Shown: positions 36,814 to 46,667, counted from the first letter of the stretch. The stretch is 64,000 bases of DNA from Acinetobacter sp. UBA801 (GCA_002296655.1 DBIN01000028.1:1-64000), one strand, 5' to 3'. Notes: a model not told the origin generated them from the sequence alone. Made by a program: numbers and translations.

Positions 36814-39501
36814 GTGACCCAAAGACTTGATCAAATCAACCCATCATTGACAACTAACACAACAACAGCAGTGCCAGACGCACAACAACCGCTTCTCAGC
36901 TCTGCCTTTGAACAAAGCGAAATACAAACCACCTTAGAAAATACGCGACTTAAAGCAGCACAACTCACCCATATTCCAAATTACGCTAACATTCCCGCTT
37001 CGACCCGACGCATTAAACCACTGAATAATTTTTTAGGACAAGATCGGGCACGTGCTTCGGTGGAAGCAGGTATTGCCCTGCCATATTCTGGCTATAATAT
37101 TTTTGCAGTAGGTACAGCAGGATTAGGCAAACGCACCATGGTCAAGCGTTTGCTACAGCAACATGCTAAGAGCATGCCAACTCCAAATGACTGGGTCTAT
37201 GTCAATAACTTCAAACACCCGCGCCAACCAATTGCCTTACAACTTCCTGCAGGTCAAGCGCCTAAATTCCAAAGCTTGTTACATCAAACTTGGCAAACTA
37301 TTTTAAAGCAACTTGAACGTCGTTTTACAGCAGAAACCTATCACAACCGCATTGAAATGATTCGTCAACAAGCGGGAGATGAACAACAACAAGCCTTGAT
37401 TGAGCTGACTAGTGAGGGTGAAGAACTCGATTTAAAACTGATTGCGCAGGAAGATGAACATTGCTTCGTACCTGTGCATCTTAAAAATGACAAAATGCAA
37501 GAAATGTCTAAGGAAGATATCAATGCTTTAGACAGTAAAACCCGAGCAGAAATTGCGTCCAATATTCGTTATATGAATAAAAAATTGGAGCGTTTAGGTT
37601 TGCATTTAGGTGATTTAGAAGATGATGCACGTGACAAAGTGCAAGACCTGAACCGTGATATTGCCAAACAAGTGGTGATGCCACGTATTGATATTATTCA
37701 AAATAAATATCCTAGCGTCGAAGGTTTGACTGAATATTTACAATACTATGCCGAAGACATCATAAATAATGTCGAGTTTGTTTTAGAACAGGAAGAGGAT
37801 GATTTTCGTCCAGGTACCTTTAGCCGCATTCCTGCACGCTATCAAGCCAATATTATTGTCACTCACAAACCCAACAGCGGTGTACCTGTTATTTTTGAAG
37901 ATTTTCCAACCCATTACAATTTATTGGGGCATGTGGAACAACTCACGCAAAACGGCACCATCACCACTGACTTTACCTTAATTCGTGCAGGCAGCTTACA
38001 CAAAGCCAATGGCGGCTTTTTGATGCTCGAAGCAGAGCAATTACTGGAACAACCTTATGCATGGCAAGGACTGAAACGTGCCTTAAAGTCAGGGCAGTTG
38101 AAACTTTCATCTTTGGAGCACATGCTGACCTTAACAGGCAGCATTTCCATTGAACCGCAAGCCATTCCACTCAATATTAAAGTGATTTTACTGGCAGAAC
38201 CTGAAATTTATTATGAAATTTTAGAGCTAGAACCCGAACTGGGCAGCGTTTTTAAAATCCGTGCCGATTTTACCGATACATTACAACGTAATGACGAAAA
38301 CGAGCAGGCTTATATGCAACTGATTGCCGACTATGTGCAATCTGACAAATTATTGCCCTTTGACCGTTCTGCTTTGGCAGCATTACTTACTGACTCAAGC
38401 CGTCAAGCTGAAGATCAAAGCTCACTTTCCTTACATGCCCTCACCTTGGGGGATTTAATTCGCGAGTCACATCACCATGCAGCACAGGCAGGTGATAAAA
38501 CTGTTTCCGAACAACATATCAATACTGCGCTCGATCATCGCAAATATCGCTTAGGCTATTTAAGAGAACTGTACTGGCAAGATTTATCTCGCGGTACGCA
38601 GTTAATCGAAACACGTGGACATCGTTTAGGGCAAATTAATGCCTTGTCAGTGATTCACTATGCTGATGTCGAATTTGGCTTACCTTCACGCTTAACAGCT
38701 TCAGTCTACCAAGGTGGTGGCGATATTTTAGATATTGAACGCAGTGTAGAACTTGGCGGTTCTTTACATGCCAAAGGCGTATTGTTAATGGCCAGTTTCT
38801 TAAAAGCGCATTTTGGCCGTGAACAAATTTTGCATTTTTCTGCTGCCCTCGCCTTTGAACAAAGCTATGGTCAGGTCGATGGTGACAGCGCAACGGTGGC
38901 AGAACTCTCGGCGTTAATTTCAGCGATTAGCCAGTTACCTATTGATCAATCTTGGGCCATTACAGGTTCGATGAACCAACTTGGTCAGGTGCAGCCCATT
39001 GGTGGCGTGAACGCAAAAATTGAAGGGTTCTTTGATGCCTGTAAGCTACAAGGTTTAACGGGTAAGCAAGGTGTGATTATTCCACGTCAAAATATGCAGC
39101 ACCTCATGTTGCGTAAAGATGTAATTGAAGCTGTAGAACAAGGTCAGTTCCACATTCACGCTATTGATACCATTGACCAAGCCTTAGAAATTTTAATGGC
39201 ACGTCCTGTGGGTAAACTCACTAAAAAAGGACGTTACAGCAAAGGTTCAATTTACGCTGCAGTCATGGAACAACTTGAATATTGGCAAGCCATTGAAGAT
39301 GGCGCTGAAATTGAAGAAGAGCCGAAGAAAAAGTCCAAGAAAGAAAAGGACAAAAAAGACCCAGAGAAAAAGGACAAAGCGCAGAAAGCCAAGAAAAAAC
39401 AGAAAACAGCTGAATCATCTAATACAGCACCTTCGGATCAAGTCACTGCAGAGTCAGCTGAAACGTCTGAATTTACAACAGAAAGTTCTGTAGTAGACTA
39501 A
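36814..39501 (+). CDS. Lon-like ATP-dependent protease (LonB/YcbZ type)
   Basis: 895 residues. It has an ATP-binding segment AVGTAGLGKRTMVKRLL (about 107-123), a helical insertion (about 190-340), an AAA core and a C-terminal Lon protease domain with catalytic Ser692 in VDGDSATVAEL and Lys735 in GGVNAKIEG, 43 residues apart as in Lon. It lacks the Lon N-terminal substrate domain and resembles E. coli YcbZ and Pseudomonas PA0779-like proteins. A highly charged Lys/Glu tail (about 832-875) is followed by a Ser/Thr-rich end, an unusual feature. The start is a GTG with a weak upstream site (TTTTGGAT), so it is less certain than the rest. Confidence 0.9.
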   Translation: MTQRLDQINPSLTTNTTTAVPDAQQPLLSSAFEQSEIQTTLENTRLKAAQLTHIPNYANIPASTRRIKPLNNFLGQDRARASVEAGIALPYSGYNIFAVGTAGLGKRTMVKRLLQQHAKSMPTPNDWVYVNNFKHPRQPIALQLPAGQAPKFQSLLHQTWQTILKQLERRFTAETYHNRIEMIRQQAGDEQQQALIELTSEGEELDLKLIAQEDEHCFVPVHLKNDKMQEMSKEDINALDSKTRAEIASNIRYMNKKLERLGLHLGDLEDDARDKVQDLNRDIAKQVVMPRIDIIQNKYPSVEGLTEYLQYYAEDIINNVEFVLEQEEDDFRPGTFSRIPARYQANIIVTHKPNSGVPVIFEDFPTHYNLLGHVEQLTQNGTITTDFTLIRAGSLHKANGGFLMLEAEQLLEQPYAWQGLKRALKSGQLKLSSLEHMLTLTGSISIEPQAIPLNIKVILLAEPEIYYEILELEPELGSVFKIRADFTDTLQRNDENEQAYMQLIADYVQSDKLLPFDRSALAALLTDSSRQAEDQSSLSLHALTLGDLIRESHHHAAQAGDKTVSEQHINTALDHRKYRLGYLRELYWQDLSRGTQLIETRGHRLGQINALSVIHYADVEFGLPSRLTASVYQGGGDILDIERSVELGGSLHAKGVLLMASFLKAHFGREQILHFSAALAFEQSYGQVDGDSATVAELSALISAISQLPIDQSWAITGSMNQLGQVQPIGGVNAKIEGFFDACKLQGLTGKQGVIIPRQNMQHLMLRKDVIEAVEQGQFHIHAIDTIDQALEILMARPVGKLTKKGRYSKGSIYAAVMEQLEYWQAIEDGAEIEEEPKKKSKKEKDKKDPEKKDKAQKAKKKQKTAESSNTAPSDQVTAESAETSEFTTESSVVD

Positions 39502-39543
39502 GCGTAGTGATTCAAGTCAGTTATTCAAGTTATTTCTAGATAT

Positions 39544-39569
39544 AAAAAAAGCGCCTTGGCGCTTTTTTT
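39544..39569. terminator. Bidirectional terminator lonB-like / grxD
   Basis: GCGCC/GGCGC stem extended by A/T pairs, with seven T residues on either strand. It lies between the convergent protease and grxD genes. Confidence 0.88.
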
Positions 39570-39624
39570 ATATCAACTTTTTTGTATGGATCACTTGGGT
39601 CTGATTTGACTCAAATCCAATACT

Positions 39625-39966
39625 TTAAGCTTCAGGTGCTGGGCTGTATTGCTCAACTAAAGGCTTTAACTCACCTTTTTGGAACATATCCAACATAATA
39701 TCGCTACCACCAATGAGCTCGCCATTAATCCACAATTGTGGGAATGTTGGCCAGTTCGCAATTTTTGGCAAAGTGGTACGAATATCTTGGTTTTCTAAAA
39801 TATTCACATAGGCAAAAGGACGACCAATTTGACTGAGTGCTTCTACTGCGCGCGCAGAAAAACCGCATTGTGGAAATTGTGGTGTGCCTTTCATATAAAG
39901 AAGAACAGCATGTTTAGCAATTTGTTCACGAATTAACGCTTCGGTATCGCGTACTTGTTCAGTCAT
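39625..39966 (-). CDS. grxD: Monothiol glutaredoxin Grx4
   Basis: 113 residues with the CGFS active site (FPQCGFSARAVEAL; Cys34), KGTP before it and the glutathione-binding TFPQLWINGELIGGSDI. CGFS glutaredoxins bind [2Fe-2S] clusters with glutathione and deliver them to iron-sulfur proteins, often together with BolA. It is a single gene, convergent with the Lon-like protease. Confidence 0.97.
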   Translation of the reverse strand: MTEQVRDTEALIREQIAKHAVLLYMKGTPQFPQCGFSARAVEALSQIGRPFAYVNILENQDIRTTLPKIANWPTFPQLWINGELIGGSDIMLDMFQKGELKPLVEQYSPAPEA

Positions 39967-40127
39967 TGGTAAATCCTCAACTCATCTATGGGGCATTATA
40001 CCCAAAACCGAGCAAAACAGTACGTCTAAAGCAATAAATCCAATTTTATTTACAATTAGGCTTTCCATCTGCAGTAGATTTTGCTTATATAAGTTTTTCC
40101 TTCCAACCTAACAGATAAGAGTTAGTC

Positions 40128-41339
40128 ATGAATAACATTACCCTTGCTCCTGTGCAAACTGATCAACCATCACATTTGATGCCTGTATTTGGCCGTCAGC
40201 CGATCAGCTTTGTCCGCGGTCGAGGTTCTTATCTTTATACTGAAGATGGCACAGAATATTTAGATGCACTTACAGGCATTGCCGTATGTGGTTTAGGTCA
40301 CGCACACCCTGCAATTACCGAAGCAATTGCCGATCAGGCGGCTACTTTAATTCACACCAGTAACTTGTTTGAAGTGCCATGGCAGACTGCTGCTGCACAA
40401 AAACTGGCTCAAGTTGCAGGCATGGAAGAAGTGTTCTTCTCCAACAGTGGTGCAGAATCCAACGAAGGTGCAATTAAAATTGCACGTAAGTTTGGTCACA
40501 TGCAAGGCGTTGCTAACCCTAAAATCATTGTTGCCGATCATTCTTTCCATGGTCGTACCTTGGCAACTCTATCTGCAACAAGCAATAAGAAAGTTCAGGA
40601 AGGTTTTGCACCTTTGGTTGAAGGTTTTATTCGTGTGCCTTTTGGTGATGTCGAAGCCATTGAAGAAGCTGCGATTCAGTATCCTGATATTGTAGCTATT
40701 TTAGTCGAGCCGATTCAGGGCGAAGGTGGAGTCAATACTGCACCACAAGGCTTTAGCTACCTAGAAGACATCCGTCGTATTTGTAATCAACACAACTGGC
40801 TGATGATGCTGGATGAAGTACAAACAGGTAATGGTCGTACAGGTAAATTCTTTGCTTATCAGCACACCAATATTGTGCCTGACGTACTGACCACAGCCAA
40901 AGGTTTGGGCAATGGTTTTCCAATTGGTGCGGTGATGACGCAAGGTCGCGGTGTAGGCGTTCTTACCGCAGGAAATCATGGCTCTACCTATAGCGGTAGC
41001 GCGCTTGGTTCACGTGTCGTTTATACCGTGATTGATACCATTCAGAAAGAAAACCTTATAGAAAATGCAGCAAAGATGGGCGGCTATATTGTGGAACAAT
41101 TGCGTCAACAACTTGCAGATCAAAATGTAAGTGTGCGTGGCTTTGGTTTGATGATTGGTATTGAATTAGCAAAACCATGTGCAGAATTGGTCGATATTGC
41201 CCGTGATGAGTACAAAATGATTATTAACGTCACTGCAGGTTCTGTGGTGCGTTTATTGCCAACATTAAATATTACTCAAGCTCAGGCAGATCAATTAATT
41301 GAGCGCTTGGTCAGCATGATTAAAAAATTCTTGGCATAA
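40128..41339 (+). CDS. argD: Acetylornithine aminotransferase
   Basis: PLP-dependent class-III aminotransferase of arginine synthesis (N-acetylglutamate-5-semialdehyde to N-acetylornithine; often also succinyl-diaminopimelate transfer for lysine). 403 residues. Signatures: FFSNSGAESNEGAIKIAR, DHSFHGRTLATLSAT, VEPIQGEGGVN, MLDEVQTGNGRTG and the PLP lysine in TTAKGLGNGFPIGA. The catabolic AstC/AruC paralogue is the alternative, but no ast genes are nearby. It is a single gene with its own terminator. Confidence 0.93.
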   Translation: MNNITLAPVQTDQPSHLMPVFGRQPISFVRGRGSYLYTEDGTEYLDALTGIAVCGLGHAHPAITEAIADQAATLIHTSNLFEVPWQTAAAQKLAQVAGMEEVFFSNSGAESNEGAIKIARKFGHMQGVANPKIIVADHSFHGRTLATLSATSNKKVQEGFAPLVEGFIRVPFGDVEAIEEAAIQYPDIVAILVEPIQGEGGVNTAPQGFSYLEDIRRICNQHNWLMMLDEVQTGNGRTGKFFAYQHTNIVPDVLTTAKGLGNGFPIGAVMTQGRGVGVLTAGNHGSTYSGSALGSRVVYTVIDTIQKENLIENAAKMGGYIVEQLRQQLADQNVSVRGFGLMIGIELAKPCAELVDIARDEYKMIINVTAGSVVRLLPTLNITQAQADQLIERLVSMIKKFLA

Positions 41340-41355
41340 ATTCTATGCCCTACCG

Positions 41356-41385
41356 AAAAAGCCGCAGTTGAAACTGCGGCTTTTT
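41356..41385 (+). terminator. Terminator of argD
   Basis: Stem of about 13 bp (AAAAGCCGCAGTT with its complement) with a GAA loop and a T run. Symmetric enough to serve the convergent LysR gene also. Confidence 0.88.
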
Positions 41386-41421
41386 GCTAACTAAATAATC
41401 AAGCACACTATCAACATTCAA

Positions 41422-42351
41422 TTAAGATGCTTCTTGAAACATTCGCCCACCCGGCAATTGAGAAAAATATTGTTTTAAGGCTTCCAAACAACGCTGTACT
41501 TTCATGGGTTGTTGCTCATGCTTAGAAATGATTGCATACAAAGCAAATGCAGGTAATTTCCACTCAGGCAAAACTTCAACCAAACCACCGTTCAATAATT
41601 CTTTTTGAATATCTAAATGTAAAATACGAGCAATACCATGCCCCTGCATACATAACGATTTAGACACCAAAACATTATTGGTCGATAACCGTGATCCCAT
41701 TTCAATACTGACATTTTCATCACGAGTCACGTGCTGAAAACTTAAATGCTGAAAATTCTTCATGATCGTTAATGGAATTAGATCATGATTTTTTAAATCC
41801 TCAGGACGTGAAATCGGCGCGGTCTGATTCAAATAACTTGGAGATGCCACTAAAACCTGATCTACATGTACAATTGGAATCACATGCTGGTTTTGATCTT
41901 CAATTTTGGGACTCATACGCAGCGCAATATCAATGCGACCATCAATCAGGTCAATGTGTTGATTGTCGGTTTCTAAATGCACAGATAAGCCACGATGGGC
42001 AGATAGCCAATGAGAAAGTGCGGGAATCACATGGTTCGCGCCTAATTCTGGCGTGGTGGCAATTCTTAAATCACCCACCAAATCATCTCTTAATTCATTA
42101 ATGCGTATTTTACCACGCTCAGCAGCGGCAAGCATTTCTTGACAGCTGTGGAAAAAAGCTTGTCCTGCTTCAGTCAAACTCAGTTTTCGAGTAGAACGAT
42201 GCAGGAGTGTGACTTCCATTTCTTGTTCTAATGAACGGATTTGTTGACTGACGGCACTGGTGGTGATCCCTAAATCACGCGCTGCACCGCTAAACGAGCT
42301 TTTTTCAACAACACAAGCAAATACACCCATTGCTCGGAGTTGATCTAACAT
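41422..42351 (-). CDS. LysR-family transcriptional regulator
   Basis: 309 residues. N-terminal winged helix-turn-helix (FSGAARDLGITTSAVSQQIR near residues 18-37, then LLHRSTRKLSLTEAG) and a C-terminal periplasmic-binding-like effector domain. It belongs to the common CrgA/DsdC-like branch by its first 90 residues. No gene is divergent from it within reach: upstream is nlpD on the same strand, and argD is convergent, so its target is not evident. It occupies the place where rpoS follows nlpD in many gammaproteobacteria. Confidence 0.9.
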   Translation of the reverse strand: MLDQLRAMGVFACVVEKSSFSGAARDLGITTSAVSQQIRSLEQEMEVTLLHRSTRKLSLTEAGQAFFHSCQEMLAAAERGKIRINELRDDLVGDLRIATTPELGANHVIPALSHWLSAHRGLSVHLETDNQHIDLIDGRIDIALRMSPKIEDQNQHVIPIVHVDQVLVASPSYLNQTAPISRPEDLKNHDLIPLTIMKNFQHLSFQHVTRDENVSIEMGSRLSTNNVLVSKSLCMQGHGIARILHLDIQKELLNGGLVEVLPEWKLPAFALYAIISKHEQQPMKVQRCLEALKQYFSQLPGGRMFQEAS

Positions 42352-42446
42352 AAATTCCCTCTAAAATTATAGTCGTGGCCCTTATCTATCGATAAAAGCA
42401 ACTTATTGTATTATACGGTGAAATTTATGTTTTGTATTTGCAAAAT

Positions 42447-43262
42447 TTAATTTATTGGTAAAACATTAGTCGGATTGATTGGCTTACCATCTAAACGCAC
42501 CTGAAACTCCAGCATGGTCCGTGTTGCACCTGAAGAACCCATTTCGGCAATCTTTTGACCTGCAGTCACATTCTGACCACTGCTGACATTCATCTTACTG
42601 TTATGCGCATAAGCAGTAATGTAACCATCAACATGTTTAATTAAAACTAAATTACCATATTCTTTCAGACCATCGGCTGCATAAACCACTTGGCCATCGG
42701 CAGCGGCATAAATTGGATCGCCCACATTGCCACCGTAACGAATACCCTTAACATTATTTGCTAAATTAAAATGCTCAATTACTGCACCTTGCGATGGTTT
42801 CACCCAACGCAGGCTACTACTGCGTACAGGAGTTGCTGGTGATGAAGAGCTCGTGGTCGTTGTTGTGGACGAAATCACAGGTGCAGGTGTGGGTGTAGTT
42901 GGTAAAGTGACTGTCTGACGCTGAATTGGTGCCGCCTGCGTTACAGGGCGCGTGGTTGTGGTGCGAGGTGCATTACCGCTTTTCAGGCGAATAGACTGCC
43001 CGACATAAATACGATACGGTGGTGCAATATCATTCATTTCTGCAATGCTGAGGTAGCTCAATCCATAACGTGCCGCAATACCACTTAAAGTATCACCTGA
43101 ACGTACAGTATAAAAATTCGGCGCTGTGGCAAAACGTGCAGAATTATTTATTTGAGGTTTAGAGGCACAACCACTCAACACAACAATAGCACTTGATAAC
43201 ACTAAGGTTTTCAACAATGCTGTTGGTGTACTAAATAAACGATATTGAAACACCACGGGCAT
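42447..43262 (-). CDS. nlpD: NlpD-like LysM/M23 lipoprotein
   Basis: 271 residues. A signal peptide with lipobox LSGC (Cys near residue 32), one LysM peptidoglycan-binding module (YTVRSGDTLSGIAARYG..., about 51-94), a Pro/Thr/Ser-rich linker, and a C-terminal M23 domain. The M23 metal ligands appear lost: the second motif reads LEFQVR instead of LHFE and GIRYGG replaces the usual H-x-x-x-D segment. That is also true of E. coli NlpD, an activator of the amidase AmiC during division. It lies downstream of surE, as in other gammaproteobacteria, but pcm and rpoS are absent. Confidence 0.9.
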   Translation of the reverse strand: MPVVFQYRLFSTPTALLKTLVLSSAIVVLSGCASKPQINNSARFATAPNFYTVRSGDTLSGIAARYGLSYLSIAEMNDIAPPYRIYVGQSIRLKSGNAPRTTTTRPVTQAAPIQRQTVTLPTTPTPAPVISSTTTTTSSSSPATPVRSSSLRWVKPSQGAVIEHFNLANNVKGIRYGGNVGDPIYAAADGQVVYAADGLKEYGNLVLIKHVDGYITAYAHNSKMNVSSGQNVTAGQKIAEMGSSGATRTMLEFQVRLDGKPINPTNVLPIN

Positions 43263-43370
43263 TCTTTCCTCTCTATAAATTCAAAATATTTCTATTATTG
43301 CGCTAAGAGTAGCAAAAAAGTCCTTGCAATGAGAATTACAAGTTATTTTTTCACAAAGTTATAACATTAG

Positions 43371-44147
43371 TTAGCCAATAGAGGAAAATTGACTGTGCAA
43401 GCTTTGTAAAACCTCATAATTGGTCGCATCCATTTGAATTGGTGTCACGCTGACATAGCCATTCGCCACAGCAAAAAAATCGGACTCAATTTCCGTTAAG
43501 CCTTTTTTCGGTGCAGCCACTGCCTCGCCCGACAAACCAATCCAAAATACTTGACGTCCTCGCGGATCGACCTGACTGGTAATAGGTTTGGACTGGGTAC
43601 GTTGCCCTTGATACGTTACTTTTATGCCCTGCAACACAGGCACATCTGGAATATTCACATTAAAAATATGTCGCGCAGGTAAACTTGGCAAACCTTGAGC
43701 AATAAAGTCATGCACCCATTGTGCGGCCTGCATATAATCTTGTGGATGCTGATAAGCACGTACATTATGCCCTGCAAGCGATACCGCAATCGCAGGCTGT
43801 TTCATCAAACGCCCTTCAAATGCAGCACCGACTGTTCCTGAGTAGAGCACATCATCACCCAGATTTGCACCGCTATTAATGCCGCTGACCACTAAATCAA
43901 ATTCGAAATCGAACAATCCATTCATGGACAAATAGACACAGTCTGCAGGTGTGCCATTCACTGCCCAGACATCTTCAGCAATTTGCACAGGGCGTAATGG
44001 TCGGTCTAAAGTCAGTGCACTCGAAAAACCACTGCGTTCACTTTCGGGTGCGACAATCACCACACGACCCAAAGGTTTTAGGGCTTGCGCCAAAGCTTGA
44101 ATACCGGGTGCAAACACGCCATCATCATTGGCTATCAAAATATTCAC
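43371..44147 (-). CDS. surE: 5'/3'-nucleotidase SurE
   Basis: Metal-dependent nucleoside monophosphate phosphatase, 258 residues. The N terminus [19 protein letters not shown] holds the DD metal pair; [14 protein letters not shown] and [20 protein letters not shown] (in two parts) hold the Ser and Asn of the site. It lies just upstream of nlpD, the conserved surE-nlpD order. The start is well defined by homology. Confidence 0.97.
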   Translation of the reverse strand: MNILIANDDGVFAPGIQALAQALKPLGRVVIVAPESERSGFSSALTLDRPLRPVQIAEDVWAVNGTPADCVYLSMNGLFDFEFDLVVSGINSGANLGDDVLYSGTVGAAFEGRLMKQPAIAVSLAGHNVRAYQHPQDYMQAAQWVHDFIAQGLPSLPARHIFNVNIPDVPVLQGIKVTYQGQRTQSKPITSQVDPRGRQVFWIGLSGEAVAAPKKGLTEIESDFFAVANGYVSVTPIQMDATNYEVLQSLHSQFSSIG

Positions 44148-44358
44148 AGAAAAATCTCAAATAAAACAAATATAAAGGTTATATACTAAAATATAGCAAT
44201 GTCGCTTCAATCTTAAACTTGTTTGTGACTAATTCATGCCTAAGCACATTTAATAAGCACACGACAACAAAATGACTGATCAGCACATTTCATTGAAATA
44301 TACAAAAGATTATATATATTTAGCGCCTAACATCCATCCAAAAATATATGTGATTCTC

Positions 44359-44730
44359 ATGATTTTAGCTTTGCCATTTCGTCGTTTATTGAGTCTAGGT
44401 TTTGCTGCTGTATTAACGCAGTCTGTAATTGCAGAAGATCTAACTGCTGAAGAAGCCAATACCATTATTAAGGAAGATGTTGCTGCAGCACAAGTCATGA
44501 CTGAAATGTGCCCTGCGCTGATTGGCAAAAATGCAAAATTAGACAGTAACATTCAAGCGTTGATTCAAACCTATTTACAAGATTATTCTGATAGCAGCAT
44601 GACACTTGCAAAATTACAGGCCGATACAGAATATCAATCAGTTTTAACCGAAGCACGTCAAGCCGCTAAAGATACCAGTGCCGATGAACAAAAAGCAGTA
44701 TGTCTAGAAGCTTTAGAATTAGCACTATAA
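44359..44730 (+). CDS. Small secreted protein, paralogue of the next gene
   Basis: 123 residues from ATG 44359. A signal peptide (FRRLLSLGFAAVLTQSVIA) leads to a mature region of about 98 residues beginning EDLTAEEAN. The mature part has two cysteines (EMCPALIG and AVCLEAL). It aligns along its whole length with the protein at 44998-45402: EMCPALIGKNAKL against EVCPALVTDKAKF, and LTEARQAAKD against LKEARADAKA. The frame is open back to 44272, but the signal peptide argues for the internal start, although no strong ribosome site is seen there. Similar to small Acinetobacter/Moraxella proteins that I believe are filed as MCR_0457 family; function unknown. Confidence 0.7.
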   Translation: MILALPFRRLLSLGFAAVLTQSVIAEDLTAEEANTIIKEDVAAAQVMTEMCPALIGKNAKLDSNIQALIQTYLQDYSDSSMTLAKLQADTEYQSVLTEARQAAKDTSADEQKAVCLEALELAL

Positions 44731-44765
44731 ATCAAGTGATTTAAATTACGATTGAATCTTTTTCT

Positions 44766-44796
44766 AATAAGGCAAACTTTTCAAGTTTGCCTTATT
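44766..44796 (+). terminator. Terminator after the first secreted paralogue
   Basis: 14-bp stem with TTC-type loop (AATAAGGCAAACTT and complement), followed by a T run. Confidence 0.85.
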
Positions 44797-44997
44797 TTCT
44801 TGTTACGCACGTATAACCTACAACACATCCAGACTTTCCTGATTTCAAAGCAAAGCTCCACTTTTCTACATGATTGATGTTTGAATCACACAGCTTTAAT
44901 ACATTTTCACTCTTTCAATTACAAAATAAATGTTTAATCTTATAAACACTTAAATGAATCACATGATTCAGCTCAAACCATATTTAAGGTAATTTAT

Positions 44998-45402
44998 ATG
45001 CAATTTTCTGCTTCATTTTCTGGCTTTAAAAAATCACGTACAGTTCAAGTTTTGGGTGCAATTGCACTGAGTTTAGGTTTAAGCCAAGCAGCAATGGCAC
45101 AAGAAGAAAATATTGAAGTCACACCATTACAACAGGTGACTCAGCAAGAATTAGCGGCTATTTATGTATTATCTGAAGTTTGCCCTGCATTGGTAACAGA
45201 TAAAGCCAAGTTTAATCAAGGTTATGCGCAACTTGCACAAGAATATATGCCTAAAGAAAAAGACGCTGTTACAGCATTAAATAAACTCAGCAAGCAAAAA
45301 AGCTTTCAACCTATTTTAAAAGAAGCACGTGCAGATGCCAAAGCGGCTGGAACAGCCAAAAACAAAGCAATTTGCCAAGAATTGACAGCATATAGCCGAT
45401 AA
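44998..45402 (+). CDS. Small secreted protein, paralogue of the previous gene
   Basis: 134 residues. The signal peptide (VLGAIALSLGLSQAAMA) is cleaved about residue 34 before QEENIEV. The mature region has two cysteines (EVCPALVTDKAKF and AICQELTAYSR) in the same positions as in the gene upstream, and a conserved LKEARADAKAAG segment. Good ribosome site (TAAGGT). The two genes sit in tandem but are separated by a terminator, so each has its own promoter. Function unknown; the two-cysteine layout fits a small disulfide-bonded periplasmic protein. Confidence 0.8.
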   Translation: MQFSASFSGFKKSRTVQVLGAIALSLGLSQAAMAQEENIEVTPLQQVTQQELAAIYVLSEVCPALVTDKAKFNQGYAQLAQEYMPKEKDAVTALNKLSKQKSFQPILKEARADAKAAGTAKNKAICQELTAYSR

Positions 45403-45518
45403 TACAATTTGGTTACAATACTTTTATCAATAAGCCGATATCTCCCATAGAAGTCGGCTGAGCTTTGCCCTAAAATGCTAGCTCTTTGTGCATACATCAA
45501 GTATTGGAACCCCTTAGA

Positions 45519-46667
45519 ATGACCCGAAAAAGCGCCCTTGCTGCATTATTACTATTACCAAGCTTTTCTTATGCAGCAACTGTCTTAGCCACACCACCAG
45601 AACTCAATAACAAATCATACGTTTTGATGGATTATGAGACGGGACAAATTTTAGCTTCAAAAAATGAAAACGAAAAACTCGCCCCTGCCTCTATGACTAA
45701 AATGATGACCAGTTTCATCATTGAACAAAAGTTATTAAAGGGTGAACTCACGGAAGATGAACAAGTCCGCATGAATGAATCTGCATGGTGTCGTGGTAGC
45801 AGTACAGAATCATGTATGTACGTTCCTTTAAATGGCACAGCCACTGTACTTGAAATGCTACGCGGTATTATTGTGCAATCAGGCAATGATGCCTCTAAAG
45901 CCATGGCTGAGCACATTGCAGGTAATGAAGGCACGTTCGTTCACATGATGAATGAAGAAGCCAAACGTATTGGCATGAACAACACCCAGTTTATGAACTC
46001 TACGGGTATGCCTGCCGAAGGTCACTTTTCTACTGCAAAAGATATGGCAACTTTGGCGCAGCACATCATCCATGACAGCTCAAAATACTACCCAATTTAT
46101 TCTGAAAAAGAATTTTCTTTTAATGGAATTAAACAAGGCAACCGTAATGCCCTGTTATATACCGACCCAAGCGTAGATGGTCTAAAAACAGGTCATACTA
46201 ACGAAGCAGGTTTCTGCTTAACCACTTCAGCTAAACGTGGCCCAATGCGTTTAATTTCGGTAATTTTTGGTGCGCCTACCATGCAGGCTCGTGCAACTCA
46301 AACCCGTGAATTACTGGCTTGGGGTTATGCAAACTACGAAACTGTACGTGTACAGCCTGCCAACCAAGTCTTGGCTAAAGCCAAAGTATGGTACGGTAAA
46401 AGCAAAGAAGTACAAATTGGTTTACCAGAAAACTTTAACGTGACCATGCCAAAAGGCAAAGCCAACCAAATTAAAACCCAATTGGTGGTTCAACCTAAAT
46501 TGACTGCGCCTTTGAAAAAAGGTCAGGTGATTGGTAAATATGTAGCGACTTTAGATGGTAAAGTGATTGCTGAAAAACCATTGGTGGCGTTGCAAGAAGT
46601 GGAAGAAGCTGGTTTCTTCGCACGTATGTTAGACCATATCAAACAATTCTTTAGCAACTTATTCTAA
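45519..46667 (+). CDS. dacC: D-alanyl-D-alanine carboxypeptidase (PBP5/6 type)
   Basis: 382 residues from the ATG at 45519. Signal peptide (SALAALLLLPSFSYA), then a transpeptidase-fold domain with SxxK in PASMTKMM (Ser58), SxN in QSGNDASKA and KTG in GLKTGHTNEAG, then the PBP5 C-terminal beta domain and an amphipathic membrane anchor (FFARMLDHIKQFFSNLF). It trims pentapeptides in the wall. Acinetobacter annotations call it PBP5/6 or dacC. The frame is open to 45486 but the extra residues are not homologous. It is a single gene with its own terminator. Confidence 0.95.
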   Translation: MTRKSALAALLLLPSFSYAATVLATPPELNNKSYVLMDYETGQILASKNENEKLAPASMTKMMTSFIIEQKLLKGELTEDEQVRMNESAWCRGSSTESCMYVPLNGTATVLEMLRGIIVQSGNDASKAMAEHIAGNEGTFVHMMNEEAKRIGMNNTQFMNSTGMPAEGHFSTAKDMATLAQHIIHDSSKYYPIYSEKEFSFNGIKQGNRNALLYTDPSVDGLKTGHTNEAGFCLTTSAKRGPMRLISVIFGAPTMQARATQTRELLAWGYANYETVRVQPANQVLAKAKVWYGKSKEVQIGLPENFNVTMPKGKANQIKTQLVVQPKLTAPLKKGQVIGKYVATLDGKVIAEKPLVALQEVEEAGFFARMLDHIKQFFSNLF

